Below the pieces are notes generated by a model, which was not told the origin of the DNA, did no database searches, and saw nothing but the letters and a program-made list of their open reading frames with translations. Shown one piece after another: positions 34,987 to 43,244 of a stretch of 64,000 nucleotides of DNA (the stretch's first letter is position 1; the number at the start of each line of letters is the position of its first letter). The stretch is from UBA2402 sp037139735 (GTDB lineage: Bacteria; Planctomycetota; Phycisphaerae; Phycisphaerales; UBA1924): NCBI GenBank assembly GCA_037139735.1, contig JBAXFU010000006.1:1-64000 (forward strand). Direction: 5' to 3'. The translations under genes were made by a program, and so were the position numbers.

Positions 34987-35795
34987 AGCGAGCCGCGTGC
35001 ATCGTCGCCCTGACGCTGCTGGGCTCGTGCGCCGCCAAGTCGCCCCGTCCCGCGCCTGCGACGCCGCCAACATCCTTGCCGCCGACTTCGTCCACGGCTC
35101 CCTCCACGCCGTCGGAGGCTCCGCCCGCTGCTTCGAGTCCGCCGCCCGCGGCCGCGACGCGACCGCCGTTGGTCGAGCTTTCGCCGGGCCTGCGGCTCGA
35201 TCGGGCGAATCGTCGCGTCGAGATCGACGGCACGGTGCCCGTCGACGCCGGGAGTCCCGAACAGCCGGTGGTCTTCCTCGAGTGGCTTGTCTGCACGCCC
35301 GACACCAAGGAGCACGAGTCGCTCGTCGTCACCTCGGTGCGGCCGTCGCTCGTGCACGCGGCGCTCCTGTCGCTGGGGCTCGAGCCCGGTGCGCCGGGGT
35401 CGTGGGAGTGGCAGGACACGCGGATCATCCCGCATCCGCCCACGGGTGCGCGTGTTCGCGTGTTGGTTCGTCGACGGGGCGGTCCTGAGGAGCCGCTCGC
35501 GTCGTGGGCGACCGACCGGGGCACCGGCCGCACGCTCGGCGAGCGCTTTCCCGCCGACGGATTCGTCTTCGCGGGCTCCCGCACCGTCGAGCGGCAGGGC
35601 CAGGTCTCCTATCGGGCCGATCGCGACGGCGGCCTTGTGGGGCTCGCGTGCTTCAGCAGCGAGACGATCGCCTTCACGCGGCTGGTCAATCCCGACGCCT
35701 CGGTGGAGGAGCCCGTGTGGATCGCCGATCCGGCGCGAGTGCCGCCGCGAGGCACGGTCGTGACGGTCGTTCTCGAGGCGTGCGACCCCCGTTGA
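34983..35795 (+). CDS. YdjY-like lipoprotein
   Basis: 270 residues from GTG 34983, inside GTGA overlapping the murD stop. The lipobox is LLGSC (Cys16), followed by a ~40-residue Pro/Ser/Thr linker. The folded part opens with LSPGLRLDRANRRVEIDGTVP and contains WLVCTPDTKEHESLVVTSVR and LVHAALLSLGLEPG, the conserved core of YdjY-domain proteins that are frequent in planctomycetes. The function of that domain is unknown to me. The N-terminal anchor places it in the periplasm or at the outer membrane. Coupled to murD, it converges on priA 15 bp away. Confidence 0.75.
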   Translation: MKRAACIVALTLLGSCAAKSPRPAPATPPTSLPPTSSTAPSTPSEAPPAASSPPPAAATRPPLVELSPGLRLDRANRRVEIDGTVPVDAGSPEQPVVFLEWLVCTPDTKEHESLVVTSVRPSLVHAALLSLGLEPGAPGSWEWQDTRIIPHPPTGARVRVLVRRRGGPEEPLASWATDRGTGRTLGERFPADGFVFAGSRTVERQGQVSYRADRDGGLVGLACFSSETIAFTRLVNPDASVEEPVWIADPARVPPRGTVVTVVLEACDPR

Positions 35796-35810
35796 GGCTC
35801 GTCTCGACGC

Positions 35811-38180
35811 TCACATCAGCGCCACGGGGTCGACATCCACCGCCGTCGCCGCGTCGCTCTTGAGCAGCGACTTGCCCCGCAGCGACGCCAGCACTCGGTG
35901 AAGCGTCCTTGCGTCGGGCGCCAGCACGTCGACGCCGAATCGGAAGTGGTTCGCCACGCGAGCGATCGGGCAGGGCAAGGGCCCGCGAACGCCCACGCTC
36001 GGCGGTGCGGCGTCGCGGAGCGCCTTGGCCATCGCTTCGGCCGCCGCGGAGGCGCGTGCCTCGTCGAGGTCGCGGCACACGATGCGGGCCATTCGACCGA
36101 TCGGCGGCAACCCCACCCGCCGACGCACCTCGAGTTCGCGACGGGCGAACTCCTCGAAATCGTGACGCTGCGCCAGCGTGATGGCCATGTTCGTCGGGTT
36201 CTGCGTCTGCACGATCACCACCCCGGGCTTGGAGCCGCGTCCGGCGCGACCGGCCACCTGGCTGACGAGCTGGAACGTGCGTTCGGTGGCGCGAAAGTCC
36301 GGGATGTTCAGCGACGTGTCGGCGTCGATCACGCCCACGAGCCGCACGTCGGGGAAGTCGAGCCCCTTGGCGATCATCTGCGTGCCCAGCAGCAGCCGGA
36401 GCTCGCCGCGGGCGAAACGCCCCAGCGTGTCGAAGTAGTCGCGGCTCGATTGCATCGTGTCGGAATCGACCCGAGCGAAGCTCACGCCCTCGACCAGCCC
36501 TCGCGAGCCGAACTTGCGGGACAACTCCTCCTCCAGCCGCTGCGTGCCGCCCGCGAAGAGGTTCAGCGGCTTTCCGCACGACGGGCACGCCCTGGGCACC
36601 CGCTGCTGCGCCTCGCAGTGATGGCACTGCACCACGCCGCCCTGGGGCAGTCCGTGATGCCTGTGCAGCACCAGGTTGGCGTCGCACTGGTCGCACGAGA
36701 GCACGAACCCGCACGACGCGGATTGGCACGAGATGTACCCCGAGAAGCCGCGACGGTTGAGCAGCAGCAACGCCTGCCCGCCGTCGTCGAGCACGCGGGC
36801 CAGGGCCTTCTCGAGCGTCGGGCCGATCAGATGTTGCAGGTGGCCGTCGCCCTGTTCGCGGCGTTGTCGCCGCTCCTGGGCCATGTCGACGATCCTGACG
36901 TCGGGCATGGCGGCGTCGCCTGCCCGGCGAGGGAGCGTCCAGAGGGAAAAGCGTGCCGCCGGCCCCGTCGCGTTGGCCCAACTCTCGAGCGACGGCGTGG
37001 CCGAACCCAGCAGCACCGTCGCGCCCTCGAGATGCGCCCGCTTGATGGCCACGTCGCGGCCGTGGTAGCGGGGGAGGCGGTCCTGCTTGTACGACCCGTC
37101 GTGCTCCTCGTCGATCACCACCAGCCCCAGCGAGGCCAGCGGCGCGAAGACGGCCGACCGAGCGCCCACGATGACCTTGGCCGCGCCGGAGGAGGCCCGT
37201 TCCCACTCGCGGTGACGCTGCGCCGCCGTCAAGCCGCTGTGCAGCACCGCCACCTTCGACACGCCGAACCTCGCCGTGAAGCGACTCGAGGTCTGGGGCG
37301 TCAGCGAGATCTCCGGCACCAGCACGATGGCGGTCCGCCCCAACTCGAGGCACCGGGCCAGCACCCGCAGGTACACCTCCGTCTTGCCCGACCCCGTCAC
37401 GCCCCTGAGCAGGTGCACGTGAAACCGTCCCAGCGTGGCGGCGATGCCGTCCGCCGCCCGCACTTGGTCGGCGTTGAGTTCGGGGGCCTTCGAGCAGGGA
37501 GCCGACGCGTCGTCGCGGTCGATCTCGCGGGCGGCGATGGTGCTGGATTCGGATGCCAGCAAGAGGCCCAGGTCGACCAGTTCGGCCGCGGCCTTGGCCC
37601 CCTTGACGCCCGAGCGTTCCAAGAGCGTCTTGAGCGGGAGCGGAAACTCGCCCGGACCCATGGCCGCCACGCAGGACCAGAGGCGCCGTGCCGCGGGCTT
37701 GAGGGGAGGCAGCGGGCCCGGGATGGAGGCCGTGCGGGCGTAAAGGGTGACCTCCCGCCGGCCCACCTGTCGCTTGACGGCGGCAGGCAGGATCGAGGCG
37801 TAGACCATTCCCGGCGGGGAGAGGTAGTAGTCGGCCATCCAGCGGCCCAGGTCCATCAGGGGCCCCGGGAGGACCACGCCGGTGCTTTCGAGGACGGCCT
37901 TGATTCGTCCTGCGGGGATCCCCGCGGCCAGTTCAGGGCCGCCGACCTCCAGCACGATGCCCGGGGACGAGGCGTCACCCCGGCCCAGCGGCACCAGCAC
38001 CCGTTCGCCGACGCGGGGCGGGGGGCCGTCGACGCGATAGGTGAATCCGGGGGGGCCGTCGAGGGTCTCGATGCCCCGTTCGACGGCGACGCGGGCGTAC
38101 ACCCCCCTCGCCGGCGCGGTGGGGGCGGCAGTTTGCGCCGAAAAGAGGGAATCCTCGCTCAACGCGAATATACTTGACAT
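35811..38180 (-). CDS. priA: Primosomal replication helicase PriA
   Basis: 789 residues from ATG 38180. The N-terminal 3' DNA-binding domain (about 20-130) includes GERVLVPLGRGDASSPGIV. The DEAH-type helicase has Walker A GVTGSGKTE, VVIDEEHDGSYKQ and GSATPSLES. The zinc-binding cysteines are in GYISCQSASCGFVLSCDQC and QCHHCEAQQRVPRACPSCGK. Helicase motifs V and VI follow (TQMIAKGLDFP, QVAGRAGRG). It restarts replication at stalled forks. Its start codon is 2 bp from the carA start on the opposite strand, so each promoter must lie inside the other gene. Confidence 0.93.
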   Translation of the reverse strand: MSSIFALSEDSLFSAQTAAPTAPARGVYARVAVERGIETLDGPPGFTYRVDGPPPRVGERVLVPLGRGDASSPGIVLEVGGPELAAGIPAGRIKAVLESTGVVLPGPLMDLGRWMADYYLSPPGMVYASILPAAVKRQVGRREVTLYARTASIPGPLPPLKPAARRLWSCVAAMGPGEFPLPLKTLLERSGVKGAKAAAELVDLGLLLASESSTIAAREIDRDDASAPCSKAPELNADQVRAADGIAATLGRFHVHLLRGVTGSGKTEVYLRVLARCLELGRTAIVLVPEISLTPQTSSRFTARFGVSKVAVLHSGLTAAQRHREWERASSGAAKVIVGARSAVFAPLASLGLVVIDEEHDGSYKQDRLPRYHGRDVAIKRAHLEGATVLLGSATPSLESWANATGPAARFSLWTLPRRAGDAAMPDVRIVDMAQERRQRREQGDGHLQHLIGPTLEKALARVLDDGGQALLLLNRRGFSGYISCQSASCGFVLSCDQCDANLVLHRHHGLPQGGVVQCHHCEAQQRVPRACPSCGKPLNLFAGGTQRLEEELSRKFGSRGLVEGVSFARVDSDTMQSSRDYFDTLGRFARGELRLLLGTQMIAKGLDFPDVRLVGVIDADTSLNIPDFRATERTFQLVSQVAGRAGRGSKPGVVIVQTQNPTNMAITLAQRHDFEEFARRELEVRRRVGLPPIGRMARIVCRDLDEARASAAAEAMAKALRDAAPPSVGVRGPLPCPIARVANHFRFGVDVLAPDARTLHRVLASLRGKSLLKSDAATAVDVDPVALM
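38169..38174 (+). promoter_or_regulatory. Candidate -10 hexamer TATACT (carA)
   Basis: TATACT lies within the first codons of priA on the opposite strand and ends 9 nt before carA ATG 38183. It is the best -10 match among the start-proximal hexamers in the window. It supports a leaderless carA message. No good -35 is seen. Confidence 0.45.
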
Positions 38181-38182
38181 CG

Positions 38183-39388
38183 ATGCCCCAACCTTCCACC
38201 GCATCGATGCCCCAATCCCTCCCCGCAGGCCGCCTGGCCCTCCAGAACGGGCTGGTGTTCCATGGTTTTGCCTTTGGAGCCGTCGGCCGGGGGTTGACCA
38301 CCACCGGAGAGGTCGTCTTCAACACCGCGATGTCGGGGTATCAGGAGTCGCTCACCGACCCCTCGTACACCGGTCAGATCCTCGTCCAAACGTTCCCGCT
38401 CATCGGGAACACCGGCGTCAATGCCGAGGATGTCGAGTCGCGCAAGGTGCAGGTCAGCGGGTTCGTGATTCGCGAGTTGGCCCGCGTCCACAGCAACTTC
38501 CGGGCCGACCGCTCGCTCCACGACTACCTCGCGGCGTCGGGGGTCTTGGGCATCGGCGGGATCGACACTCGGGCCCTCACCAAGGACCTTCGCAGCACGG
38601 GCAGCATGCAGGGCGTCGTGACCGATCGGACGGACCTCTCCGACGAGCAGTTGGTCGAGATGGCCCGCAAGGCTCCGTCCATGGCGGGGCGGAACCTCGT
38701 GCCCTTGGTGGGGTGCAGCAGCCGCCAGACGTGGAGCGAAACGCTGGGTGATTGGGCCATCGAGCGCAAGCCGCAGGCCGCTCGCCTGAAGGTGCTGACG
38801 CTCGACTGCGGGGCCAAGTCGAACATCCTGCGGAACCTCGCCGATCGGGGTTGCGACCTGGTGGTGGTGCCTCACGACACGCCCGCTTCGGAGATCGTGC
38901 GGATGTACCGCGTCGGGGAGATCGACGGCCTGTTCATCAGCAATGGCCCGGGCGATCCGGCCGAGGTGAAGGCGACGATCGAGACGCTTCGGACGCTGCT
39001 GTCGGGCGAACCTGCGACCGTGATGCCCACCTTCGGCATCTGCCTCGGGCACCAGTTGCTCGCGCTCGCGGTGGGGGCCAAGACCTTCAAGCTCAAGTTC
39101 GGACACCGCGGCATCAACCAGCCCGTGCTGAACACCACCAACGGCAAGGTGGAGATCACCAGCCAGAATCACGGATTCGCGGTCGATCCCGACTCGCTGC
39201 GGGCGGTGGGCGGCGAACCGACCCACACGCATCTCAACGACGGCACCCTGGCGGGCTTCCGTCTGAAGGACAAGCCCGTCTTCTGCGTGCAATACCACCC
39301 CGAGGCCTCGCCCGGTCCGCACGACGCATCCTACTTGTTCGATCAGTTCGTCGATTCGATGCGGTCTCGCCGCGCGACTCGTCGGTGA
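38183..39388 (+). CDS. carA: Carbamoyl-phosphate synthase small (glutaminase) subunit
   Basis: 401 residues from ATG 38183; an in-frame ATG at 38207 inside a 14-bp direct repeat (CATCGATGCCCCAA twice) would remove eight residues and is possible. The N-terminal CarA domain has TTGEVVFNTAMSGYQESLTD and GVLGIGGIDTRALTK. The class I amidotransferase domain has the nucleophile Cys287 in GICLGHQLLALA and the His/Glu pair in QYHPEASPGP. It supplies ammonia from glutamine to CarB for arginine and pyrimidine synthesis. carB is not adjacent. Confidence 0.93.
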   Translation: MPQPSTASMPQSLPAGRLALQNGLVFHGFAFGAVGRGLTTTGEVVFNTAMSGYQESLTDPSYTGQILVQTFPLIGNTGVNAEDVESRKVQVSGFVIRELARVHSNFRADRSLHDYLAASGVLGIGGIDTRALTKDLRSTGSMQGVVTDRTDLSDEQLVEMARKAPSMAGRNLVPLVGCSSRQTWSETLGDWAIERKPQAARLKVLTLDCGAKSNILRNLADRGCDLVVVPHDTPASEIVRMYRVGEIDGLFISNGPGDPAEVKATIETLRTLLSGEPATVMPTFGICLGHQLLALAVGAKTFKLKFGHRGINQPVLNTTNGKVEITSQNHGFAVDPDSLRAVGGEPTHTHLNDGTLAGFRLKDKPVFCVQYHPEASPGPHDASYLFDQFVDSMRSRRATRR

Positions 39389-39524
39389 CCAGACCCTGCC
39401 GGAATCCTGACGTTCCATGAACGCAGCGAGGATTCGTCCGCCGCGCTCGAAATGGTCCGATCGCGGTCGAGGCAATGTCGTTACCATGGTTCCCATGGTG
39501 GGCGTCCATGGCCTTGACGTCCGC

Positions 39525-39579
39525 GCCGAGTCCGGGCCGAATCCGGGCCGCATCCGGGCCGCATCCGGGCCGCATCCGG
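39525..39579. repeat. Five tandem copies of an 11-bp repeat (GCCGCATCCGG)
   Basis: Units GCCGAGTCCGG, GCCGAATCCGG and three perfect GCCGCATCCGG, ending 43 bp before the next start codon. It shares 8 of 11 positions (GCCnnATCnGG) with the array at 9090-9155. The upstream part of the spacer (39389-39524) shows no gene. Confidence 0.95.
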
Positions 39580-39622
39580 GGCTGGCGCGTCGTTCATCGA
39601 TTCACATCAAGGAGTTGCATTC

Positions 39623-41569
39623 ATGTCCATCAGGCGTCTATGTGTCGCGGTGCCGTTCGCGGCGATGGTGGCGGGCTGCGTCCCCGCCCTCGCGCAGGAG
39701 TTCGTTCCGTTCCCCGAGGGCACCCGCATTCGCCACCTCGCGTGGAACGAGGGTGTCGTCACTGATCTGGGCTTTGACGAGCCCTATGTCGGTCGTGCGC
39801 CCACGACCTACGACTCGGCGACCACGCCGACCTGCGGCATCTACCTCACGGGCGTGAGCAACGTCATCGACGACATCGACTTCGGCCCCATTGGTCCGTG
39901 GGCCACGACCACCAACAACGTGATCCGCACCATCCGCGTGCCGCTGGCCAACAGCGGCACCACGGCCGTGAGCTACGACTTCAAGGTGAGCGTGTGGGAT
40001 GACGCCAACTTCGCGGCAAGCCCCATGATCGCCGCGACCGGCACGCCGCTCTGGACCGCCACCTATCCCGTGCGCAACCTCGCGCAGGGCGCGTACGACA
40101 TCACGTACACCATCGCCGCGGGCATCACCGTGCCCGACACTCGGATCTACGTGCAGTTGCAGTACTTCGTCGCGGGCAGCACGACGACGCAAATGTCGAC
40201 GGCGACGGGCCAGCCCGCCCGCTTCTACGCCCTCAATCGCATCACGACGGGTCCCGGTTCGTCCAGCAGCGAGTGGGGCATCGACATCAACAACGATCGG
40301 ACGTTCCAGGGCGGGGCGCTCGGCACCACCGACCGTCGCACCACCAACTTCCCCACCGGCAGTCCGTGCGTCGGGCAGCCGATGAACCTGCCCATCATCA
40401 TCACGGGCGATGTGCCCATCGTCCCGCCGACGGGTGCCGTCGCGCTCGGCAACGTCGTCGATGCCGCCGCACCCCGCACCGACGCGCTGGCCGCGGGCGC
40501 GGTGAAGTGGTACACCTTCACCCTCGCCGGCGACATCTCCGACGCCGCCGCCACCTTCCTCGACATCGACACCGAGGGCTCGACCATCCCCAACACGGCG
40601 ATGGCGCTCTTCCGTCCCAACGGAAACCGCATCGCCACCGACGAGCTCAGCGGCAGCGGCGAGCTCGCGAACCTTTCGTTCGGCATCGGCCGGCGTCCCG
40701 CCGATGGCGACGGCGCGCAGTATGACGGCTACGACGGCCAACTCTTGGCCACCGACGGCCCCTTCTACCTCGCCGTGTGCCAGGGCAACGCGACCTTCAG
40801 CGACGGCTTCGTCGCCACGCCGGTGGCCACCGGTCAGGTCGCGGGCAACATCCGCCTGCGGCTCCGCAGCAATGTCGTCCGCGGCACGCTGGCTCCCTCG
40901 GTCGCTCCCGCGGGCAACGAACTGGGCACCATCCTCTCGCCCGGCGTTCAGACGGTCGCCACGCTTCCCGGCGCGTACAACGCGGTGTGGTACAAGTTCT
41001 CGCTCTGTCGCGGCATCGACGGGTCCTCCGCCGACAACTACCTCGACATCGACTTCGGTGCGGGCGAAGGCGCGGCCGATCCCGTCGCCTACATCTTCGA
41101 CGGGGCCGGCAACGTCCGCTTCGTGAGCGACGACACCGACGCCAACAACGGCCTGCCCATCTTCTCGTTCGGATCGGCCGGACCCCGCGCCCCGTACACC
41201 CCGCTCAGCGGCACGTACACCGGCCAGTCGGGCCCCATCGAGGGCGGCGAGTATTGGCTTGCCGTCGGGCTCTTCCCCATCAATCCGCTGCCCGATCCCG
41301 CCGCGGGCCGCTGGCACCTGCGCCCGGCCAGCGGGAGCAACCTCAACGTTCGTCCCGACTTCTACACGGGGGTCGTTGATTGCGGCTCGCCCTGTGCCGC
41401 GTGCGCCGCGGACTACAACCAGGACGGCGGCGTCGACGGCGGCGACCTGGCCTCCTTCTTCCCCGAGTGGGCCAACGCCGCCTCGTGCGCCGACGTCAAT
41501 CAGGACGGCGGCGTCGATGGCGGCGACCTCCAGTCCTTCTTCCTCGTCTGGCAGGCCGGCGGCTGCTGA
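39623..41569 (+). CDS. Secreted GC-type dockerin protein
   Basis: 648 residues, AAGGAG 8 nt before ATG 39623. A signal peptide (cleavage near LAQ at about 25) is followed by three beta-rich regions: about 35-250 (jelly-roll-like, with DDIDFGPIGPWATTTNN), 270-420 and 430-590, the latter two similar to pre-peptidase/PPC-like beta sandwiches (WYTFTLAGDISDAA; WYKFSLCRGIDGSSADNY, each with a following DIDF/DIDT strand). The C-terminus has two calcium-loop units (DYNQDGGVDGGD, DVNQDGGVDGGD), each followed by an aromatic helix, and ends in Gly-Gly-Cys. It is probably surface-exposed or secreted. Substrate unknown. Confidence 0.85.
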   Translation: MSIRRLCVAVPFAAMVAGCVPALAQEFVPFPEGTRIRHLAWNEGVVTDLGFDEPYVGRAPTTYDSATTPTCGIYLTGVSNVIDDIDFGPIGPWATTTNNVIRTIRVPLANSGTTAVSYDFKVSVWDDANFAASPMIAATGTPLWTATYPVRNLAQGAYDITYTIAAGITVPDTRIYVQLQYFVAGSTTTQMSTATGQPARFYALNRITTGPGSSSSEWGIDINNDRTFQGGALGTTDRRTTNFPTGSPCVGQPMNLPIIITGDVPIVPPTGAVALGNVVDAAAPRTDALAAGAVKWYTFTLAGDISDAAATFLDIDTEGSTIPNTAMALFRPNGNRIATDELSGSGELANLSFGIGRRPADGDGAQYDGYDGQLLATDGPFYLAVCQGNATFSDGFVATPVATGQVAGNIRLRLRSNVVRGTLAPSVAPAGNELGTILSPGVQTVATLPGAYNAVWYKFSLCRGIDGSSADNYLDIDFGAGEGAADPVAYIFDGAGNVRFVSDDTDANNGLPIFSFGSAGPRAPYTPLSGTYTGQSGPIEGGEYWLAVGLFPINPLPDPAAGRWHLRPASGSNLNVRPDFYTGVVDCGSPCAACAADYNQDGGVDGGDLASFFPEWANAASCADVNQDGGVDGGDLQSFFLVWQAGGC

Positions 41570-41595
41570 GCCGCGGAATGTTCGTGATCATCATC

Positions 41596-41627
41596 CGCCG
41601 GCCCGCGACTTCGGTCGCGGGCCGGCG
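41596..41627 (+). terminator. Terminator-like hairpin with TTCG loop
   Basis: Perfect 14-bp stem CGCCGGCCCGCGAC/GTCGCGGGCCGGCG capped by TTCG, 26 bp after the dockerin protein stop, followed by TTCATTT. Very strong stem but a poor T-tract. Confidence 0.75.
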
Positions 41628-41674
41628 TTCATTTCGCGCCCGCCTGCGCCGTCCGGGGGCCGACCCCGCGCACG

Positions 41675-41698
41675 AAAAAGGGCCCCGAAAGGGGCCCC
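41675..41698 (-). terminator. Rho-independent terminator of the DUF3467 gene
   Basis: On the minus strand GGGCCCC and GGGGCCC arms around a TTTC loop are followed by TTTTT, 22 nt past the stop codon of the DUF3467 gene. One mismatch at the stem base. Confidence 0.8.
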
Positions 41699-41720
41699 TT
41701 GTCATTCGATGGGCGAGCGA

Positions 41721-42050
41721 TTACTGCGAGATGCGGGGCTGGCCGCCCTGGCGGGGGCCCAGGTTGATCTCGCCGTTGCGCTCCTCGAACTGGCGGACGA
41801 CCTGGCCCAGGCTGATGGCCAGACGCTTGGCGCCGGCCCAGTTGAGGACCACGCGGCTGCCGACGGCGAAGACGAGCACGGGCTCGTTGTTGGGGCCGGG
41901 CACCGGCAGGTTCATGCCGAAGTCGAGGACGACCTCGTCCTGCGTGGTGGAGGTGCGGATGGTGTTGGCGTAGGTGGTCGCCATCTTGCTCTCGTCGATG
42001 CGGAGCTGGATCTGCTGCTGCTGGGGTTGCTGGCCCTGGGTGTCGCTCAT
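41721..42050 (-). CDS. DUF3467 domain protein
   Basis: 109 residues. A Gln-rich N-terminus (QGQQPQQQQIQLRIDESKMA) leads into the DUF3467 core: TYANTIRTSTTQDEVVLDFG, ending RVVLNWAGAKRLAISLGQVV. The family is small, cytosolic and of unknown function; members occur widely in planctomycetes, proteobacteria and archaea. The only ribosome-binding candidate (AAGGAAA) is rather far (about 13 nt). It has its own terminator and stands alone. Confidence 0.85.
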   Translation of the reverse strand: MSDTQGQQPQQQQIQLRIDESKMATTYANTIRTSTTQDEVVLDFGMNLPVPGPNNEPVLVFAVGSRVVLNWAGAKRLAISLGQVVRQFEERNGEINLGPRQGGQPRISQ

Positions 42051-42661
42051 GGCTGTGCTCGTTTCCTTCGTGTCCTCGCGGCCGCGGCTGCGTCGTCCGA
42101 CGCCCCGCGATGCGACCTGATTCGTGACGACGCTTGTCGATGCCCTCCGCGAGGTCCCCCGGAGCGTCGGATTCCGGTGGGAGGAAAGTGTAGCGATGTC
42201 GGGTTTGCCGGGTCTTGGGTTCGACGCGATGCAAGCCGGGGGTCGGCCTTCGTACGGATGCGGTGCGTCGACCGCAGTGATACCCGTGCCGCGAGGACGA
42301 TGTTGCACTGATTAGAGTCAGCGTCACGACTGCTCGAGCGTCGCGGGCATCGAGATTTGTCATGGCGGCTGGCCTGGGAGGACCCCACGACGTCGAACCC
42401 TTGTCTCGCCGTCGCGAGGCGGCACCACCGAATGTGCTCACGAGTGCCAGCGATGGCTTTACGTTCAATGGCACGCGACACGCGGCCAGCGTTCCCGGTG
42501 CAGCTCGACATGGAGCGGGGCGTGCCTGCAAGCGCAGCCCCAGGCGTTCAGGCGACGAAGAGATTCCCGGCATTTTCGTGGGGATGGCAACGGCGACCCG
42601 CCGATACTCCACTGTCCTCCATTTCCAGGGAGGGTCCCTCGCCATTGGGCGGCATGGGCGG
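42051..42661. other. Divergent intergenic region (DUF3467 / TSCPD)
   Basis: About 610 bp without a recognisable gene. A minus-strand TACACT (42187-42192) could be the -10 box for the DUF3467 gene, giving a ~130-nt leader. No strong hairpin or repeat seen. Confidence 0.4.
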
Positions 42662-42667
42662 TACACT
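42662..42667 (+). promoter_or_regulatory. Candidate -10 hexamer TACACT (TSCPD gene)
   Basis: Ends 10 nt before ATG 42677, which has no ribosome-binding site. It is the same hexamer as before nuoC, and supports the upstream start over ATG 42788. Confidence 0.35.
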
Positions 42668-42676
42668 CGCGACCTC

Positions 42677-43159
42677 ATGGGACACGACGTTCCGCAACCC
42701 GCCGCCGATGCCTCCACGCAGCCGAAGCGCTGCGGGTGCGGGAGCACCTGCGGCAGCCCGGCCACACCACGACAGGAAGTCGACTCGATGCTTGCAGTCC
42801 GCCAGAGCCTCCCCGTCACGCGTGAGTCCATCACCCACAAGTTCTCGATCGGCCGCCACGAGGGCTATCTCACCATCGGGCTCTATCCCGACGGTCGCCC
42901 CGGCGAGCTCTTCCTGAAGATGAGCAAGGAGGGATCCACCCTCTCGGGCATGTGTCAGGCCTTCTGCCGCGCCTTCAGCCTGTCCATCCAGCACGGTCTC
43001 TCCGTTCGCGACGCGGTGGGCCGCTTCCAGGGCATGCGGTTCGAGCCCATGGGCGAGACGTCCAACCCCGACATCCCCCAGGCCGAGTCGATCGTCGACT
43101 ACATCGCCAAGTATCTCGAGATGCACTTCGGCCACGTCGGCGCCCGCACCTCTCGGTGA
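42677..43159 (+). CDS. Stand-alone TSCPD-domain protein (ribonucleotide reductase C-terminal-like)
   Basis: 160 residues from ATG 42677; ATG 42788 with GGAAG 8 nt upstream is the alternative and would drop a Cys cluster (CGCGSTCG). The core, ITHKFSIGRHEGYLTIGLYP to the end (IVDYIAKYLEMHFG), matches the TSCPD domain found at the C-terminus of adenosylcobalamin-dependent (class II) ribonucleotide reductases, including FLKMSKEGSTLSGMCQAFCR and RFEPMGETSNPDIP. The catalytic barrel is absent, so this is an independent domain, perhaps a partner or regulator of an NrdJ encoded elsewhere. Convergent with the next gene. Confidence 0.8.
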   Translation: MGHDVPQPAADASTQPKRCGCGSTCGSPATPRQEVDSMLAVRQSLPVTRESITHKFSIGRHEGYLTIGLYPDGRPGELFLKMSKEGSTLSGMCQAFCRAFSLSIQHGLSVRDAVGRFQGMRFEPMGETSNPDIPQAESIVDYIAKYLEMHFGHVGARTSR

Positions 43160-43244
43160 GCTCAGACCGCGTTTCGTCCGTCGGTCATCCCTCGCGACGC
43201 GTGCACCATCATGCGCCGAGTGACGCACCCGCGCCCCCGGTCCT

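Noticed and set aside
38174..38179. Perfect TTGACA considered as a -35 box for carA.
   Set aside because: The sequence 16-18 bp downstream (ACCGCA) is not a -10 box and lies after the preferred start codon. The hexamer overlaps the priA start and is probably chance.
41596..41627. 14-bp TTCG hairpin considered as a protein-binding operator or attachment site.
   Set aside because: Its position right after a stop codon and its UUCG loop fit a terminator or mRNA 3'-end stabiliser better.
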